Positions 1 through 10,620 of a stretch of 64,000 nt of DNA are shown piece after piece. The stretch lies in NCBI GenBank assembly GCA_964017185.1, contig OZ024884.1, positions 1,663,573-1,727,572 on the forward strand. Direction: 5' to 3'. Position numbers and translations under genes: made by a program. The DNA is from Rugalucina vietnamica (taxonomy: Eukaryota; Mollusca; Bivalvia; Lucinida; Lucinidae). Within the stretch, counting starts at the first letter, position 1. Each line of letters begins with the position of its first letter. Under the pieces are notes generated by a model. The model did not search any database. It had not been told where the DNA came from and saw only the letters and a program-made list of their open reading frames with translations.

Positions 1-940
1 ACGGAAGAAACATCAACGCTGAAAGAAGATATTACAATATATATCTTCTTTATGTTAACAATACCTTTTGTCCATTTGAAATAATCATAAACATTTGCAA
101 CATCATTGGTATATTGAATGAAACAGGAAAACGGACGCCACACTCTAAACTGGTTAACAGCCTTACAGTATCTGACATTAGTGATGTGCTAACCGCCCTA
201 GTAACAGAAATAAGTATATAGCTGTAGTTTTGGCAAAATTGAAATATATTGCTATTATAATATTATTTGGTTGTACAGTGTGTCCAAAAACGTAGCTGCT
301 ACAATATAGGTTTACTGTTTATTTCATTTTCACAGATAATTCAACCAAACTTATCAGGAGTATGCTTCAAAACAACGTCTTTAGATTATGTACTTTTCAA
401 AAATGACCACCATTATTGTAGATGGCCACTTTCGGAGAAACGAAAATTTTACAAAACACATGGTCGTTCACTCCCCATTTTGGAAAAGAATCTCCATTTT
501 TCACTACATTTTGTCCAGTTTTTAATAAATGCTTTTAGTTTCTGATAATTATCGTTACTTCACTCTCTTAGTAACATTTTTAAGGGAAAATAAAGGCTTG
601 AAAATGCTTGGATATTGCATTTTGCTACTGCTTTTCATTTCCACGCATGCGAGTTGCATCAGACAACAGGAAGTGACATCCCAGATTCGTTATGACGTCA
701 CTTGCTCATGAAGCTTTACCTAGCAAACTGGAGGTCATATTATGAATCAAATATAACAACAGTCCTTCTGTTTAAAATATTTTGCTTATATCTGCTTTAT
801 TTAACAAAGCTGTTCATTTTTTTTGTAGCGGCTACGTTTTTGGACACCCTGTATATACGTATATTCAACAAGGCGCCGTGTTAGTTTCATTGTTAAATCT
901 TCTCAAGCTAAATTTGGCCATTACATTGCGATAATATTTC
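1..940 (+). pseudogene. GPCR pseudogene psi1, 5' end outside window, split by a MITE
   Basis: The first 222 bases match the N-terminal third (TM1-TM2) of the receptor genes in this window: frame fragments corresponding to NIIGILNETGK and PHSKLVNSLTVSDIS align with NIIAILNAPGK and PHSKLVISLAVSDIC of the better copies. It ends at an in-frame stop near 220. After the MITE (276-851) receptor homology resumes as the GAVLVSLLNLL segment of TM3 and fades near 940. No frame joins the halves and TM4-TM7 are absent, so it cannot make a receptor. The sequence is closer to psi4 (50182 onward) than to psi2 or psi3. The 5' end is cut off by the window edge. Confidence 0.85.
276..851. mobile_element. TA-flanked MITE with ~28-bp TIRs (copy 1)
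   Basis: The ends are inverted repeats: CAGTGTGTCCAAAAACGTAG on the left and CTACGTTTTTGGACACCCTG on the right, continuing a few bases further. It is flanked by TA on both sides. It has no transposase frame. TIRs starting CAGGGTGTCC with a TA target fit a Tc1/mariner-type non-autonomous element. The left end of this copy carries a G-to-T change. It sits inside the receptor pseudogene at the same place as in the other three copies. Confidence 0.85.
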
Positions 941-1035
941 ACAGCTGAGAAACACGTACGGAATGGGTGACGCACAATGAAATTCTAACCAAAAATGAGA
1001 TGAGAAATTCGAGTTTTCTCCTATATGGTTTACTC
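941..1035. other. Duplicated intergenic sequence
   Basis: Sequence shared with 17580-17667, 34392-34487 and 51186-51264. No reading frame or signal recognised. Confidence 0.5.
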
Positions 1036-1275
1036 TATTGACTGCTAGATACGTGCAGTCAGTGAAGATATTAAACATTTATTGAATGAAAGTAACACAA
1101 GGAATTCAGGTTATTTCGTTTTAGCAAACACTTCCGCCCAATGAACATATAGTACTTCCAACATAATAACATTGAAGTGTTTGCGTAAACGAAATAACCG
1201 GGATTTCTGATGCTCCTTTCTTCCAATAAATGTTCAATTTCTGCATTGACTGCACCTATCTGTCAGTCAGTAGAA
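1036..1275. repeat. 240-bp near-perfect palindrome (foldback), copy 1
   Basis: Two arms of about 95 bases pair with each other. The outer arms carry TACGTGCAGTCA against TGACTGCACCTA. The inner arms carry GGTTATTTCGTTTTAGCAAA against TTTGCGTAAACGAAATAACC, and the loop is about 40 bases. It is present in all four duplicated segments; copy 2 has lost part of its right arm. Either a foldback MITE or a cruciform-forming element. Confidence 0.8.
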
Positions 1276-1945
1276 GAATCGCCGTTGGAAAAATTTAGAA
1301 AATCTAACCTCAACTTCGTTCTCAGTTGCTGTGTGTGTCATCGATCATTTATCGGTTTGTATATATTCAATAACACGTGATTGTCAGTAGTGATAATTGT
1401 TAAACGGCTAAAACACAATCAGGGTGGACATTTCACAAAATACATATTATAGGCCAACATTTTGCCTTGTTGCACTCCTAAAATGATGTAAATGTCATGG
1501 CTTAATGTTCACTTCCCAGTTAAAAGGCTTTAATTGGCCATTTTTGTGTGTTATAAAGTTTCACTTCAAAAATTCTGTATTTTTGTTCATATTCTCCATT
1601 ATGGCTAATTATTTAATGAGAATCTTAATAAGGATCAAGATTTTAGAGTGCTTCCAGGCCGTTCTGGTGACGTAAATCTCTAGCTCTTACTATAGATTAA
1701 CAATTAATTATGAAACAGCGCTGTTGCACTATAATAGTGCCGCATTCTGTTAGCGTTGGCTGTGTTTACTTGTGAGAGTAAGATACAGTCTCCTCGAATC
1801 ATGTCCTATCAGCTGACGGCGTGTAAAACCGACATCATGACGCCAGACAACGTAAGACTCTCATATAGGGCAATGACAATTTGACGCCATAGTGTCGTAA
1901 TCGATTTCTAGGCAACCTACGAATCACGGGCTAAGTAATTAGAGC
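1276..1945. other. Duplicated intergenic sequence
   Basis: Homologous to 17898-19660 (minus the Penelope insertion), 34736-42855 (minus the 7.4-kb insertion) and 51518-52173. Segments 2 and 3 carry about 60 extra bases after ATGGCTTAAT that segments 1 and 4 lack. Nothing coding recognised. Confidence 0.5.
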
Positions 1946-1993
1946 CATGGATAAAAGGATTTGTATCAAAACAGCTGACGGAAAACAAACTGC
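1946..1993 (+). pseudogene. Truncated copy of the MDKRIC short exon
   Basis: Starts with the same ATGGATAAAAGG in a good start context (GAGCCATGG) as the longer copy at 52174, but the sequence jumps to an unrelated stretch after about 16 codons because some 240 bases present in segment 4 are deleted here. It encodes nothing useful. Confidence 0.35.
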
Positions 1994-2211
1994 GTTGATC
2001 CCTTAGCTGTCTTGGTTGAGTGGTTTAGGTCGCCGATTTCATAAACCGAGTTAAAATTTAATAATGTGCAATGGACGTGGTTGTGAAGTTACATTTTTCA
2101 TCGGACCAGCTCTGACAACATGGATGACAGAAATATTCAATTATGACGCACAGCGAAATGCTTACATATCTGTACATAAAGCTAACAAAAATATGCCTTT
2201 CATTCTTTTAT

Positions 2212-2253
2212 GAAGGAAGGAAGGAAGGAACGAAGGAACGAAGGAAGGAACGA
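2212..2253. repeat. (GAAGGAAC)n-type microsatellite
   Basis: Short tetranucleotide array of GAAG, GAAC and AAGG units. The orthologous array in segment 4 is at 52668-52713 and differs in unit order, as expected for replication slippage. Confidence 0.9.
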
Positions 2254-3259
2254 ATTACCGTTTTAACGAAAACTGTGAATGTTGATGCACGTGTATCTTT
2301 ATGAAAAATATGCAATTTTAAAAAAATCTTAAGTTTTTACTGAGGGGCTTTACCTGCGCCTATAATCGTCGGGTCGACCACCTTGCTACTAGTTGAATAT
2401 TGTTGTTGGTCTTTTTTTTCGTTGCAAAAAACATCATTAAAAATGCAATTACATAATTGAAAAAGTTGTTTTTGAGCACAAGTCTAATTTTCTATTTCTT
2501 TCGAACATTATCTAAATCTGCACTATCTTCACACCGTACATACGGCTCGTCAAATTCCAACTGGTACGTCAAATTCCAGATGTTTATGTCAGCGCGTGCG
2601 TTTTGGCGGCTAAATTATTTTTGTTGTTTTTTCTTGTTTTAATATACTTTAGCTAATGGTTTCAAAAGAATATAATAATCGGCAGTCGTGTGTGGACCTC
2701 CACGCATCTGTACATACAGGTGTCATGGTCAGCTTATCCGTGGATTGGCGAAAACATTGCACGAAAGTCGTAAAACGGCACGTTTTCAGAAAACATCCAT
2801 ACTTTTTGCCAAATATCTCCATAACTAGAAATAATTGAAAATCGCATGCTCGAATATATATAGCTTAGTATCTATTTAAAAGCCTGATTTAAGCTTTTAT
2901 TCAAATTAATTACTACTATTGATAGCGCAGCTCATTCTTTTGCACCATGTGTGATTTTACATGATACGAACCACGACAGTCGCTTTATACTTGAAAGACC
3001 AGACGGACAATAGCTTTTGATACGTCAAATAACAGACTTAGAAACGACTTTGGATACGTGTCGCATCAGACGTGTTGAGTGCGATTATTTCAAATACCCA
3101 TGGCACCCTGGCATTGTTTGGCCTTAAGCGGTCAACTTGGAAGTATACGTTCAAAAAATAAATTGTATTTCTTGAATTGGAAATGTTATGGATGTCATAC
3201 AGTTTATAGATGGGTAAAGAGAAAATGGCCACCTTAAAGACACACGACATTGATTCACT

Positions 3260-3475
3260 TTATCAACATTTGCACAAAATGTTGAAACCGTAGAATCAAC
3301 ATTAAGACACACATTGTTGAAATATTGTTAAAATAATGTTGTTTCGGTCAACCTTTAAACATTGTTGAATCAATTCGGTTCACTGAATCAACATTGATTC
3401 TGCAACATTGTTTCAAAGTTGAATGAATCAATATTGGTTCGAAATTGTTTCAACTTTGTGTGTATGTTGTTTTGT
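3260..3475. repeat. CAACATTG-rich degenerate inverted repeat
   Basis: Many copies of CAACATTG, GTTGAAAC and GAATCAAC in both orientations over about 215 bases. The left part (ACAAAATGTTGAAACC) is roughly complementary to the right part (AATTGTTTCAACTTTGTG). Probably a small foldback element nested in the 2.4-kb transposon. Confidence 0.55.
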
Positions 3476-3526
3476 TTCCACTCAAACACAGTATAACTTT
3501 ATAAGAGTGATATAGTGGTCGGGGTT

Positions 3527-3605
3527 TGAAAAGGTACAAGCAGGCAAAGATCAGGAAAAGGCATAATCAGAAAAAGATTTCCACCTGATTGTCTCAGTTC
3601 TTGAT
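3527..3605 (-). mobile_element. Fragment of Penelope-like 3' terminal repeat
   Basis: Matches the antisense start of the Penelope-like terminal repeat (GGTACAAGCAGGCAAAGATC) for about 75 bases and then breaks off. Nested in the 2.4-kb element. Confidence 0.6.
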
Positions 3606-3649
3606 CCTTGGTTAATCTTATTTTAAAGGCGCTGATAGTCAGCGACCTT

Positions 3650-3740
3650 AACCACGGCCGGTTGTGCGGTCGTGAGATCTAGTGGGTAGTTAGTTCCCAT
3701 CATCCTCCAGAGGTTGTGGTCTTGAACCCCGACCGACACA
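3650..3740 (+). repeat. tRNA-like patch, possible SINE head
   Basis: A B-box-like stretch (GTGGTCTTGAACCCC) follows a weak A-box-like stretch. It does not fold as a tRNA. Low-confidence SINE remnant. Confidence 0.3.
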
Positions 3741-4946
3741 TACGCGTGTCATGTTGATGACTTTTGAGCCCCCGGACTCTGTGGCAGTATGCAGGATGCA
3801 TCAGTATATGTATTTGAAGGTGGTCGGGTTGCGATATGGGCACTCGCCCATTGGGGGCTAAAGAAATAGATGGGCTGCTTGTACATCCAGGTAAAGCTTA
3901 TACACTACTGACCGACCATCTGATTACTGGTTAACTCCTCTGGTCTGAGCTTGCCCAAAACGTGGTTCAAGTCATACCATCCATACGTATAAGCATTTTT
4001 TGGCTTAGTTGGATGGTTATATTTCAAGCACTTGTAGGATGTCATGACATCCTCATTTTGCGTAAAAGTCCCATAAAATAGAGGCAACGTCCCGACATGA
4101 CCTTATCTGTTGACTGAGACGTAAAGCATCAATTCAAACAATCAAAAGCACATGTTTTTGTTCCGTTGGAAATAAAAATTAAATTCCATCAAAGAAGCAC
4201 ATTGGCAAACAAATAAAGCACAGGTTATGCCATGGTGTTTCTAGGGCGAAGACTCAACCGAGCGAAACCAACAATCAGTTTGAACCCTGGTATGCCCAGG
4301 CACAGACCGCAAAGTTCAGTTCCAGCCCATGCCAAACTGAATTTATAATCAAAATTAGGGGTATACATATGATTAAAGCTAGAAACAATGTGCTATTTGT
4401 AAATAATTCCCCGTCTCATGGCGCTTATACATGTGCGTGTACTGAGTCGCGTAGTAATCTATTTGAATATTTAAAATTGCTTTGCAGTAGCCATGTATCA
4501 GTTAAGTTATGTGGAATATTATCAAATGTTCACACTATCTGCTTTCATTTATTTCCATATACCATATACTGACTATTGCATAACAAAGAAGTGTTTTAGT
4601 AGACCCGTATCATAAAACGTTGATCTACCGTCTGGGTCATTCCGTATCGGCCGTCTGTAATTTCACTTATCATATGACATTCGCCCGTCTGTACTTTGGT
4701 GTATTGTTTTTGTCGCCAAGCGACAGAATAAAACGATAAATACACTGTAAAAGTTGATTATCAATAATCCTTCAGATGGAGATTGAAAAAATATAAGCCT
4801 CAATAAGATTATACCATGAAAAGTTTAGGTATTCTTTGTAAAATACAGCAAAATAACTTACCCGCCAAAACGCACGCGCTGACATAAACATCTTGAATTT
4901 GACGTACCAGTTGGAATTTGACGAGCCGTATGTACGGTGTGATCTT

Positions 4947-5499
4947 GCTACAATACGATGCCCCTATCTGTGAAAAAGTCTTTTCATGACAAAACTACAT
5001 GTGCGTCAAAATTACATACGGATCAGCATGCACAAATGTTAACCCATTCTTTGAGAAACAAAAAATGAAGAAAAAAACATATTTATGTTAATTCGTTTAT
5101 CATTATTATTATAATAAATATTGTTATTATTTTTATTTTCTGATCCAATCCAATATGATACTGATTTTGTTCGAACAGTACACTTTGTGGCAAAATGTCT
5201 TAAGTAGCTATCCCAGGCACGCGCCAGTATTTCACTGAAGGGCTTGAAAGGCAAGCGTTATAAAACATATTATAAAGTTTTGACACCTCTCTTAATGACC
5301 CGATAAAGTGAGCCGCGTCGCACGCAAACCTGCCTTTGGTGTTTCCAAATTTTGACAAAATCGACATGAATAAAGACAGAAGATAAGTTCATTGCTGAAA
5401 AAGCATTTCCCCATTTATGAAAAAAATGAACGTTTACAATGTACATTTACAGCAAACACACATTTTGATAGTTACAGCTAAGATCATATAATTATAGGC
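4947..5499. other. Duplicated sequence shared with segment 4
   Basis: Near-identical to 52995-53545. Only AT-rich low-complexity stretches; no gene recognised. Confidence 0.5.
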
Positions 5500-6072
5500 A
5501 TTTAAGTCTGTTTCGTACTGTGTGATAATGGTTTTTCGCAGATATTTTACAACTGTTTAAATGTAGAAGAAATATTTTCTTGGCACAATATAACATCTAG
5601 TTTGTCGCAAAATATGCAGCAAAAATTTTGAAAATCGGTTGACAAATAAAAAAGTTCTGGGCAAAAACATTTTTGAATAGGGATTTCCTGTACAAAAATC
5701 TCATGGAAGGGAGGTAAATATTTTCCCGCAAAAAATTAAATTCTAACTATTTAATCATGATTGCTCAAAATTATTTTAAATTGAAACAAATGACATACCT
5801 GAGACAAAATCTTCATGATCAGGTAAAAATTCTCGAAAAATATGCATTTTCACGATCATCGATTATCTCCCTTGCCAATGCAAAATCCCTATGCAAAATT
5901 CATTTTGGCCATAAAAACTTTATTTGTTCACCGATTTTCAAAATTTTTGCAGGCCCTATTAGGACAAACTAAGATCAAGATTTTGACATTAAAATAATTT
6001 TTCTGTCGTCCCCCATACAAAAATTTTCTGCGAAAAACCATTATCAGAGGCAAGTTTTTAGACAGTAGTTTT
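5500..6072. mobile_element. ~570-bp foldback insertion absent from segment 4
   Basis: Segment 4 runs straight from TATAATTATAG to TTTTGATATGCAAAAC near 53545, while here about 560 extra bases intervene. The insert is largely inverted: TGATAATGGTTTTTCGCAGA near 5530 is complementary to TCTGCGAAAAACCATTATCA near 6030, and AAATTTTGAAAATCGG pairs with CCGATTTTCAAAATTTTTGC near 5930. I could not fix exact ends or a target duplication. Confidence 0.65.
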
Positions 6073-6123
6073 GATATGCAAAACAATGATTTTCTCAATA
6101 CTGGTAAGACGGCTGCTAACCTA

Positions 6124-6357
6124 TGAGCCTTCGCGTGAGAAAACAAACAGTCTGGTTTTCCGACCAGGACCGACACAAACCGGTTTATTACATTACAGAA
6201 GCAAGCTAGAAGCTTGAAATTTCCGATTTAACTGGAAGAGAGGTCAACCTATCTGTGTAGCGAAAACAATGGCGATAAGAGCTGTGCACTTATTGGACAG
6301 CGTATCTGCACCTTTGTTTCGGCATATTAAGAATGTTTGTTTTCTCACGCATTGGAT
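6124..6357. mobile_element. TGAGCC-type MITE, diverged copy
   Basis: Left end TGAGCCTTCGCGTGAGAAAA and a degraded right end TTTGTTTTCTCACGCATTGG are inverted. Family members are at 40190-40426 (best ends), 41030-41270 and 53607-53839. I recognise this family as common in bivalve genomes. The 53607 copy is orthologous, so this insertion predates the split of segments 1 and 4. Confidence 0.75.
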
Positions 6358-7316
6358 TAAAGTGCATATTTTATTCTATTATCATAATCTTAGTAATCAA
6401 ATAATAATAAGTGTTTTCTGTGGTCTACTTTGAGACGTTAAAATTGTATTTTCGCAATTACTGCAATGCAGACCTGCATCATTGTTAAATCGCACAACAT
6501 GTAATTGACGTTTAATATTTGAATTCGTTGCATTCACAGGCTGTGCGAATTTACAATTAGATTTGCTTAAAGTATTTCATTAAACAAATATGATTATGAT
6601 GAATAGCAATACGAAAATATTAATTACCAATTATGATAAGATAATCATAAGAATAGAAATTTTTTTTCTATACGTATGCAAATATAACAGAGACATAAGA
6701 TCATAATGAAAATGTATTTTTCCAAAATATGTGTCATATTTTCTAAATACATCAGGGCCTATTTATTCATTTACATAAAAATAGCTACATGAATTACAAT
6801 ATTCTGTCTTTTACAAGTGTGTCATTTCCATATACAGTACATGTATGAGCGATAATCTTCGCCCGCGGCATTATTACCTGGAAGCTTGGTCGGGTCTTAT
6901 CGGAGCATTTTACGGAGATGCACGGAAAATCAAGGGAGAAAAAAAAATATTTATATTATTTTGCTGAATACTCAAACAGACCATTTTTTCGTTGTGCTAC
7001 AAAAACAAAAGTTGCACCAGTTGAAAATATATTCTTTCCTCTAAACTAGACCGTTTGTGACGCATAACATTTTTTAACTATTATGTCCTAAACTTGCCGT
7101 TGAATTCATGTACCATGACAATTTTTACCACTTTTTACGGAAATTTCACTATATATTTAATTATTTTGCGCACTACTAGGTTACTTAACCCAAACAGACC
7201 ATCTTATAATAGTGCTACTACAAAAATTTAAAAACCATCATGTCAAAGATAAAGAATTGTTCTTTCTAATGCCGTTCGTGAGGCAAAAATATTGCAAGAA
7301 TTAAGAAAGTTATGAA
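6358..7316. other. AT-rich duplicated intergenic sequence
   Basis: Shared with 53840-54775. No coding frame, promoter or RNA recognised. Confidence 0.5.
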
Positions 7317-7377
7317 ACCATCTCGGTGATAAATTCTTTCTGATTGCACCGTTTCCTGTCCATTCCTAGTTTTACTT
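7317..7377 (+). mobile_element. Diverged Penelope-like terminal repeat fragment
   Basis: TTCTTTCTGATTGCACCGTT resembles the sense 3' end of the Penelope-like element (TTTTTCTGATTGCGCCTTTT) but belongs to an older, diverged variant. Also at 20376, 43575 and 59056. Confidence 0.55.
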
Positions 7378-7757
7378 TTCCATACAGCATACTACAAGTT
7401 ATATCGACGATCTTTCATTAGTCGGACACGCTATATACAAACCTACCGCTAGAATAATATTGGTTACAAAAATACCGCTAGAACAATATTGGTTTGCTCT
7501 TGTTAATCTCTAAATCTTTGCTTCGTTTGAATTAATTATTTGGCGCGTTGTGGCTAGATGTTGTCAAGCAAGAATATACATGTAAGGCCATTTTCTAGAA
7601 AATCCGTACAAAATGTCATATCCGATAACCGATAACCGAAAACTTAAGAGATAATCAGTACGAGATAAGGACAAGTGCATACTTCGGCAGGATAAACTGA
7701 AACAAGTATACTGGTTCAATTTAAGTGTTTTAATGTGTTAAATGTTAAATTATCAGG
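7378..7757. other. 380-bp block present in all four segments
   Basis: Same block at 20436-20816, 43636-44012 and 59117-59497. It contains a doubled 30-base motif (TACCGCTAGAATAATATTGG, then a near copy) and a doubled CCGATAACC. No gene recognised. It always sits immediately before the antisense Penelope-like 3' end, so it marks the ancestral insertion site. Confidence 0.6.
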
Positions 7758-8385
7758 AAGGTACAAGTAGGCAAAGATCAGGAAAAGGCGCTATCAGAAA
7801 AAGATTCCCACTCCAAAAACCGAGGTGTGAAAAAAACAAACTAACAATTAGGTACTTATACCATGAAAACATATCGTAAGCCGCATGAGCAGCTATTTTC
7901 CCAATAGGTGGCTACTCAGTTATCTTATCTTAACTAAAAGTATGAAAACATACATAAGGCACCAACAGCACAAAAATTTTAAACACCAAGACATAAAACA
8001 AAAAGAACCAGCACAGAAGTATCGCCTTGGAACGATCAGTAACACAAAGATACTGGCGGGCTTAAACCGGTTTTGCAGGCGCCTAACCTCATCCTCAGCT
8101 TCTGCAGTGGGTCATAACATTTAGTTTTTGGAGTGGGAATCTTTTTCTGATTGCGCCTTTTCCTGATCTTTGCCTACTTGTACCTTTTTAGTTAGTTCTT
8201 CGGTCCTCGTGGTGAATCTCTAACTAGTCAATGAATCATCAAGAACAAACATATAAATCATGATAAACATCCTGATGAATCAAAAACCAGGAATCACAGA
8301 TTGAGTAAGCTGTCCGGCGATGGAGATCCCTGGGCGCCGAATAACCTACTAATTCTGAAGCAAAAGAAATACGCCAGTTGGACCC
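7758..8385 (-). mobile_element. Antisense Penelope-like 3' end (terminal repeat plus 3' UTR), interrupted
   Basis: Begins AGGTACAAGTAGGCAAAGAT, runs through about 310 bases of terminal repeat, then antisense 3' UTR (ACTAGTCAATGAATCATCAA and onward). A 65-base piece of the same terminal repeat in the opposite sense (8124-8190) is embedded. The UTR is interrupted at 8386 by the CCC-flanked transposon and resumes at 11987. Confidence 0.75.
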
Positions 8386-8429
8386 TAGTCCGGTAGAAAA
8401 GAGCTGAATTCAGGCAGGACCTGGAATTG

Positions 8430-9130
8430 AGTTCTAAAGTTTTTTTCTTCACTTAATCTTGTTTAGCAGACCTTGCCCTTGAAGAATCCAAGTGATGCCA
8501 CTTTGGCATCATTGAGCATTTTGATATATTCAAGATGGTATCCAAGATGGAAGCCAGAAATAGCAAAAATCAATATTTTACATCTGAGAGGACATATAAT
8601 TAAGTTCTAAAGTGTTTTTCTTCACTGAATCTTGTTTAGCAGACCTTGCCCTTGAAGAATCCAAGTGATGCCACTTTGGCATCATTGAGCATTTTGATAT
8701 ATTCAAGATGGTATCCAAGATGGAAGCAAGAAATAGCAAAACTCAATATTGTACATCTGAGAGGACATATAATTAAGTTCTAAAGTGTTTTTCTTCACTG
8801 AATCTTGTTTAGCAGACCTTCCCCTTGAAGAATCAAAGTGATGCCACTTTGGCATCATTGAGCTTATTCATATATTCAAGATGGAATCCAAGATTGAGGC
8901 CAGAAATAGCAAAAATTAATACTTTACATCCGAGAGAACATGGAATTAAGTTCTTAAGTGTTTTTCTTTACTGAATCATGTTTAGCAGACATAGCCCTTG
9001 AAGAATCCAAGTGATGCCACTTTGGCATCATTGAGCTTATTCATATATTCAAGATGGCATCCAAGATGGAAGCCAAAACAGCAAAATTCAGTATTTTACA
9101 TATATAGGACAAATCTATGATGCAATTCAT
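8430..9130. repeat. Four tandem ~173-bp subterminal repeats
   Basis: The motif GTTTAGCAGACCTTGCCCTT starts at 8461, 8634, 8807 and 8970, giving periods of 173, 173 and 163. Each unit includes the small palindrome GATGCCACTTTGGCATC. The first unit is part of the left TIR, so the array grew by duplicating the transposon's end. Confidence 0.88.
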
Positions 9131-9781
9131 TGGTTTGCTCTTGAGTACGACATAGATAAAGAAGTTATGAAACATAACATTTCTTAACAAGTCATTACAT
9201 TTGTAGCTTTAAGAAACTAAGATGGCATCCAAGATGGCAGCCCTGATGAAAAGTAGTACAAAAACACAATTCTAAATGTTCACATTTGAGATGTTGTGCT
9301 AAAGGAAACATGTGCAAAGTATAGCTTTTTAAGAACTGGAGGCATGCCTTTTTAAACAATTATCTAATTTCATTATGCAAGATGGCATCCAAGATGGTAG
9401 TCAAGACATCAAAAATGTATTTTTGCATTTTAACGCTTGTATTCCCTGTATAGCTTCATTTCTTTGGCAACCTGCATGATTATATACTTGGCATCTATTT
9501 ATGTATCATGTCAGTCCAGTCTAATTCTGGCCATAATCCATTAAGTGCTAAGAGCTTAGCTGTTTTCGTAAAGTTTGCCTAGTGGTAGCTGATATATGAG
9601 CGCGGATCAGACAAAAGGGGTCTGGACATTAATCTCTTCAAACTTTCAGGAAATACTCAGCGAAACTTGGTCTTTCATATTGGTATTGATATATTAATTT
9701 TGAAATTTTAGGACATAAGACATCTCTTGTCAGATCTTGGCCCATATATATTAAGCTACGCAAGAATAACAAAGGTGTGTT

Positions 9782-9850
9782 TTACGGCACAGTAGCCATT
9801 GGTAGAGTGTAACACTCTGAACTGAGTGGTTGGTGTTTGAGCCCGCCACT
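9782..9850 (+). repeat. tRNA-like SINE head
   Basis: AGCCATTGGTAGAGTG resembles an A box, and GGTTGGTGTTTGAGCCC resembles a B box about 35 bases later. It is not a foldable tRNA. Nested in the CCC transposon. Confidence 0.4.
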
Positions 9851-10058
9851 ACAGAGTTGTGCAAGACATGGTAACCTTTCCATGGTACTGGTTATAATAG
9901 TTCTGTTTCATACCAAAGAAATATGAGCTCCATCTCAATATGGCTGATTAATTGTTTATATAATGGAGTGTTATACCACAATACAAGCAAACCAAACAAA
10001 TATGTATCATACAAAATACACTTTTACTTAATGTAAAGCACCATTGTCCGTCTTTCAG

Positions 10059-10620
10059 TTATGAAGAAGAAAAAAGGTAAAACAAGCCATCATCACAATT
10101 ATAATGATTGTTTAGACCAACATAATGGTATGAAAGATAAATGTTCAAATTGGATGTTAACATTTTTAAAACACAACTGTACATTGTTGGCAAGAAAAAA
10201 AGATTGTACAACCAAGTCCTGCTCAGCAGCACCCGCAGCACATAGAAGCACATGCCATATTCTTGAACCATAAAAGATAATGTGATATCGGTTTCATCCA
10301 GAATTGGAGGTAAATAACCATCCTGCAGTACCTTTATCACAATGTCATTACCAGTGGCATAATAGTAGCTGACTGTGTCACATCCCGAAAGGGCATGCTC
10401 ACTAAATTAAATCAGGTAAGGAGCAATAGCTTATTATTCTCTTTTGTTTCTCCACATCAATCAAGACAGACCTCTCTTTCACTGGTAATAACTTTACCAC
10501 AACAATGCGTAGCCTGTGATTCAGGTACTGAAAACATAACAGTAAAAATGCATCTGTGACATCTTTAGTGGCTGAAATCCTTTTCTGATTTTCAAGTGCT
10601 GCTAACACCATTTGTGGCAT
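10059..10620 (-). pseudogene. Eroded transposon protein with HALSGCDTVSYYYATG motif
   Basis: On the minus strand one frame (10620 to 10402) reads ..DVTDAFLLLCFQYL.. and ends in a stop. After a one-base frame change the next reads SEHALSGCDTVSYYYATG and continues to near 10059. The combination of an xTDxFLLL strand, a GCDTxS motif and a following small-residue/G segment is one I have seen in uncharacterised transposon-linked proteins of molluscs and cnidarians; that link is from memory. It is broken by at least one frameshift and lacks a clear start, so it is a fossil of the element's own gene. It lies within the CCC-flanked transposon, pointing toward its left end. Confidence 0.55.

Larger units (their letters stand above)
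2530..4941. mobile_element. 2.4-kb non-autonomous DNA transposon, 80-bp TIRs, 5-bp TSD
   Basis: The ends are inverted repeats of 80 bases (2530-2609 and 4862-4941), differing at one position, beginning CACACCGTACATACGGCTCG, with weaker similarity for about 20 more bases. The target ATCTT is present on both sides (2525-2529, 4942-4946). The sister segment at 52990-52994 has a single ATCTT and no insertion, which is a clean empty site. Inside there is no transposase frame: only small open stretches, a CAACATTG-rich repeat, a tRNA-like patch and a scrap of Penelope terminal sequence. The superfamily is not assigned; a 5-bp target duplication with these ends does not match one I can name. Confidence 0.9.
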
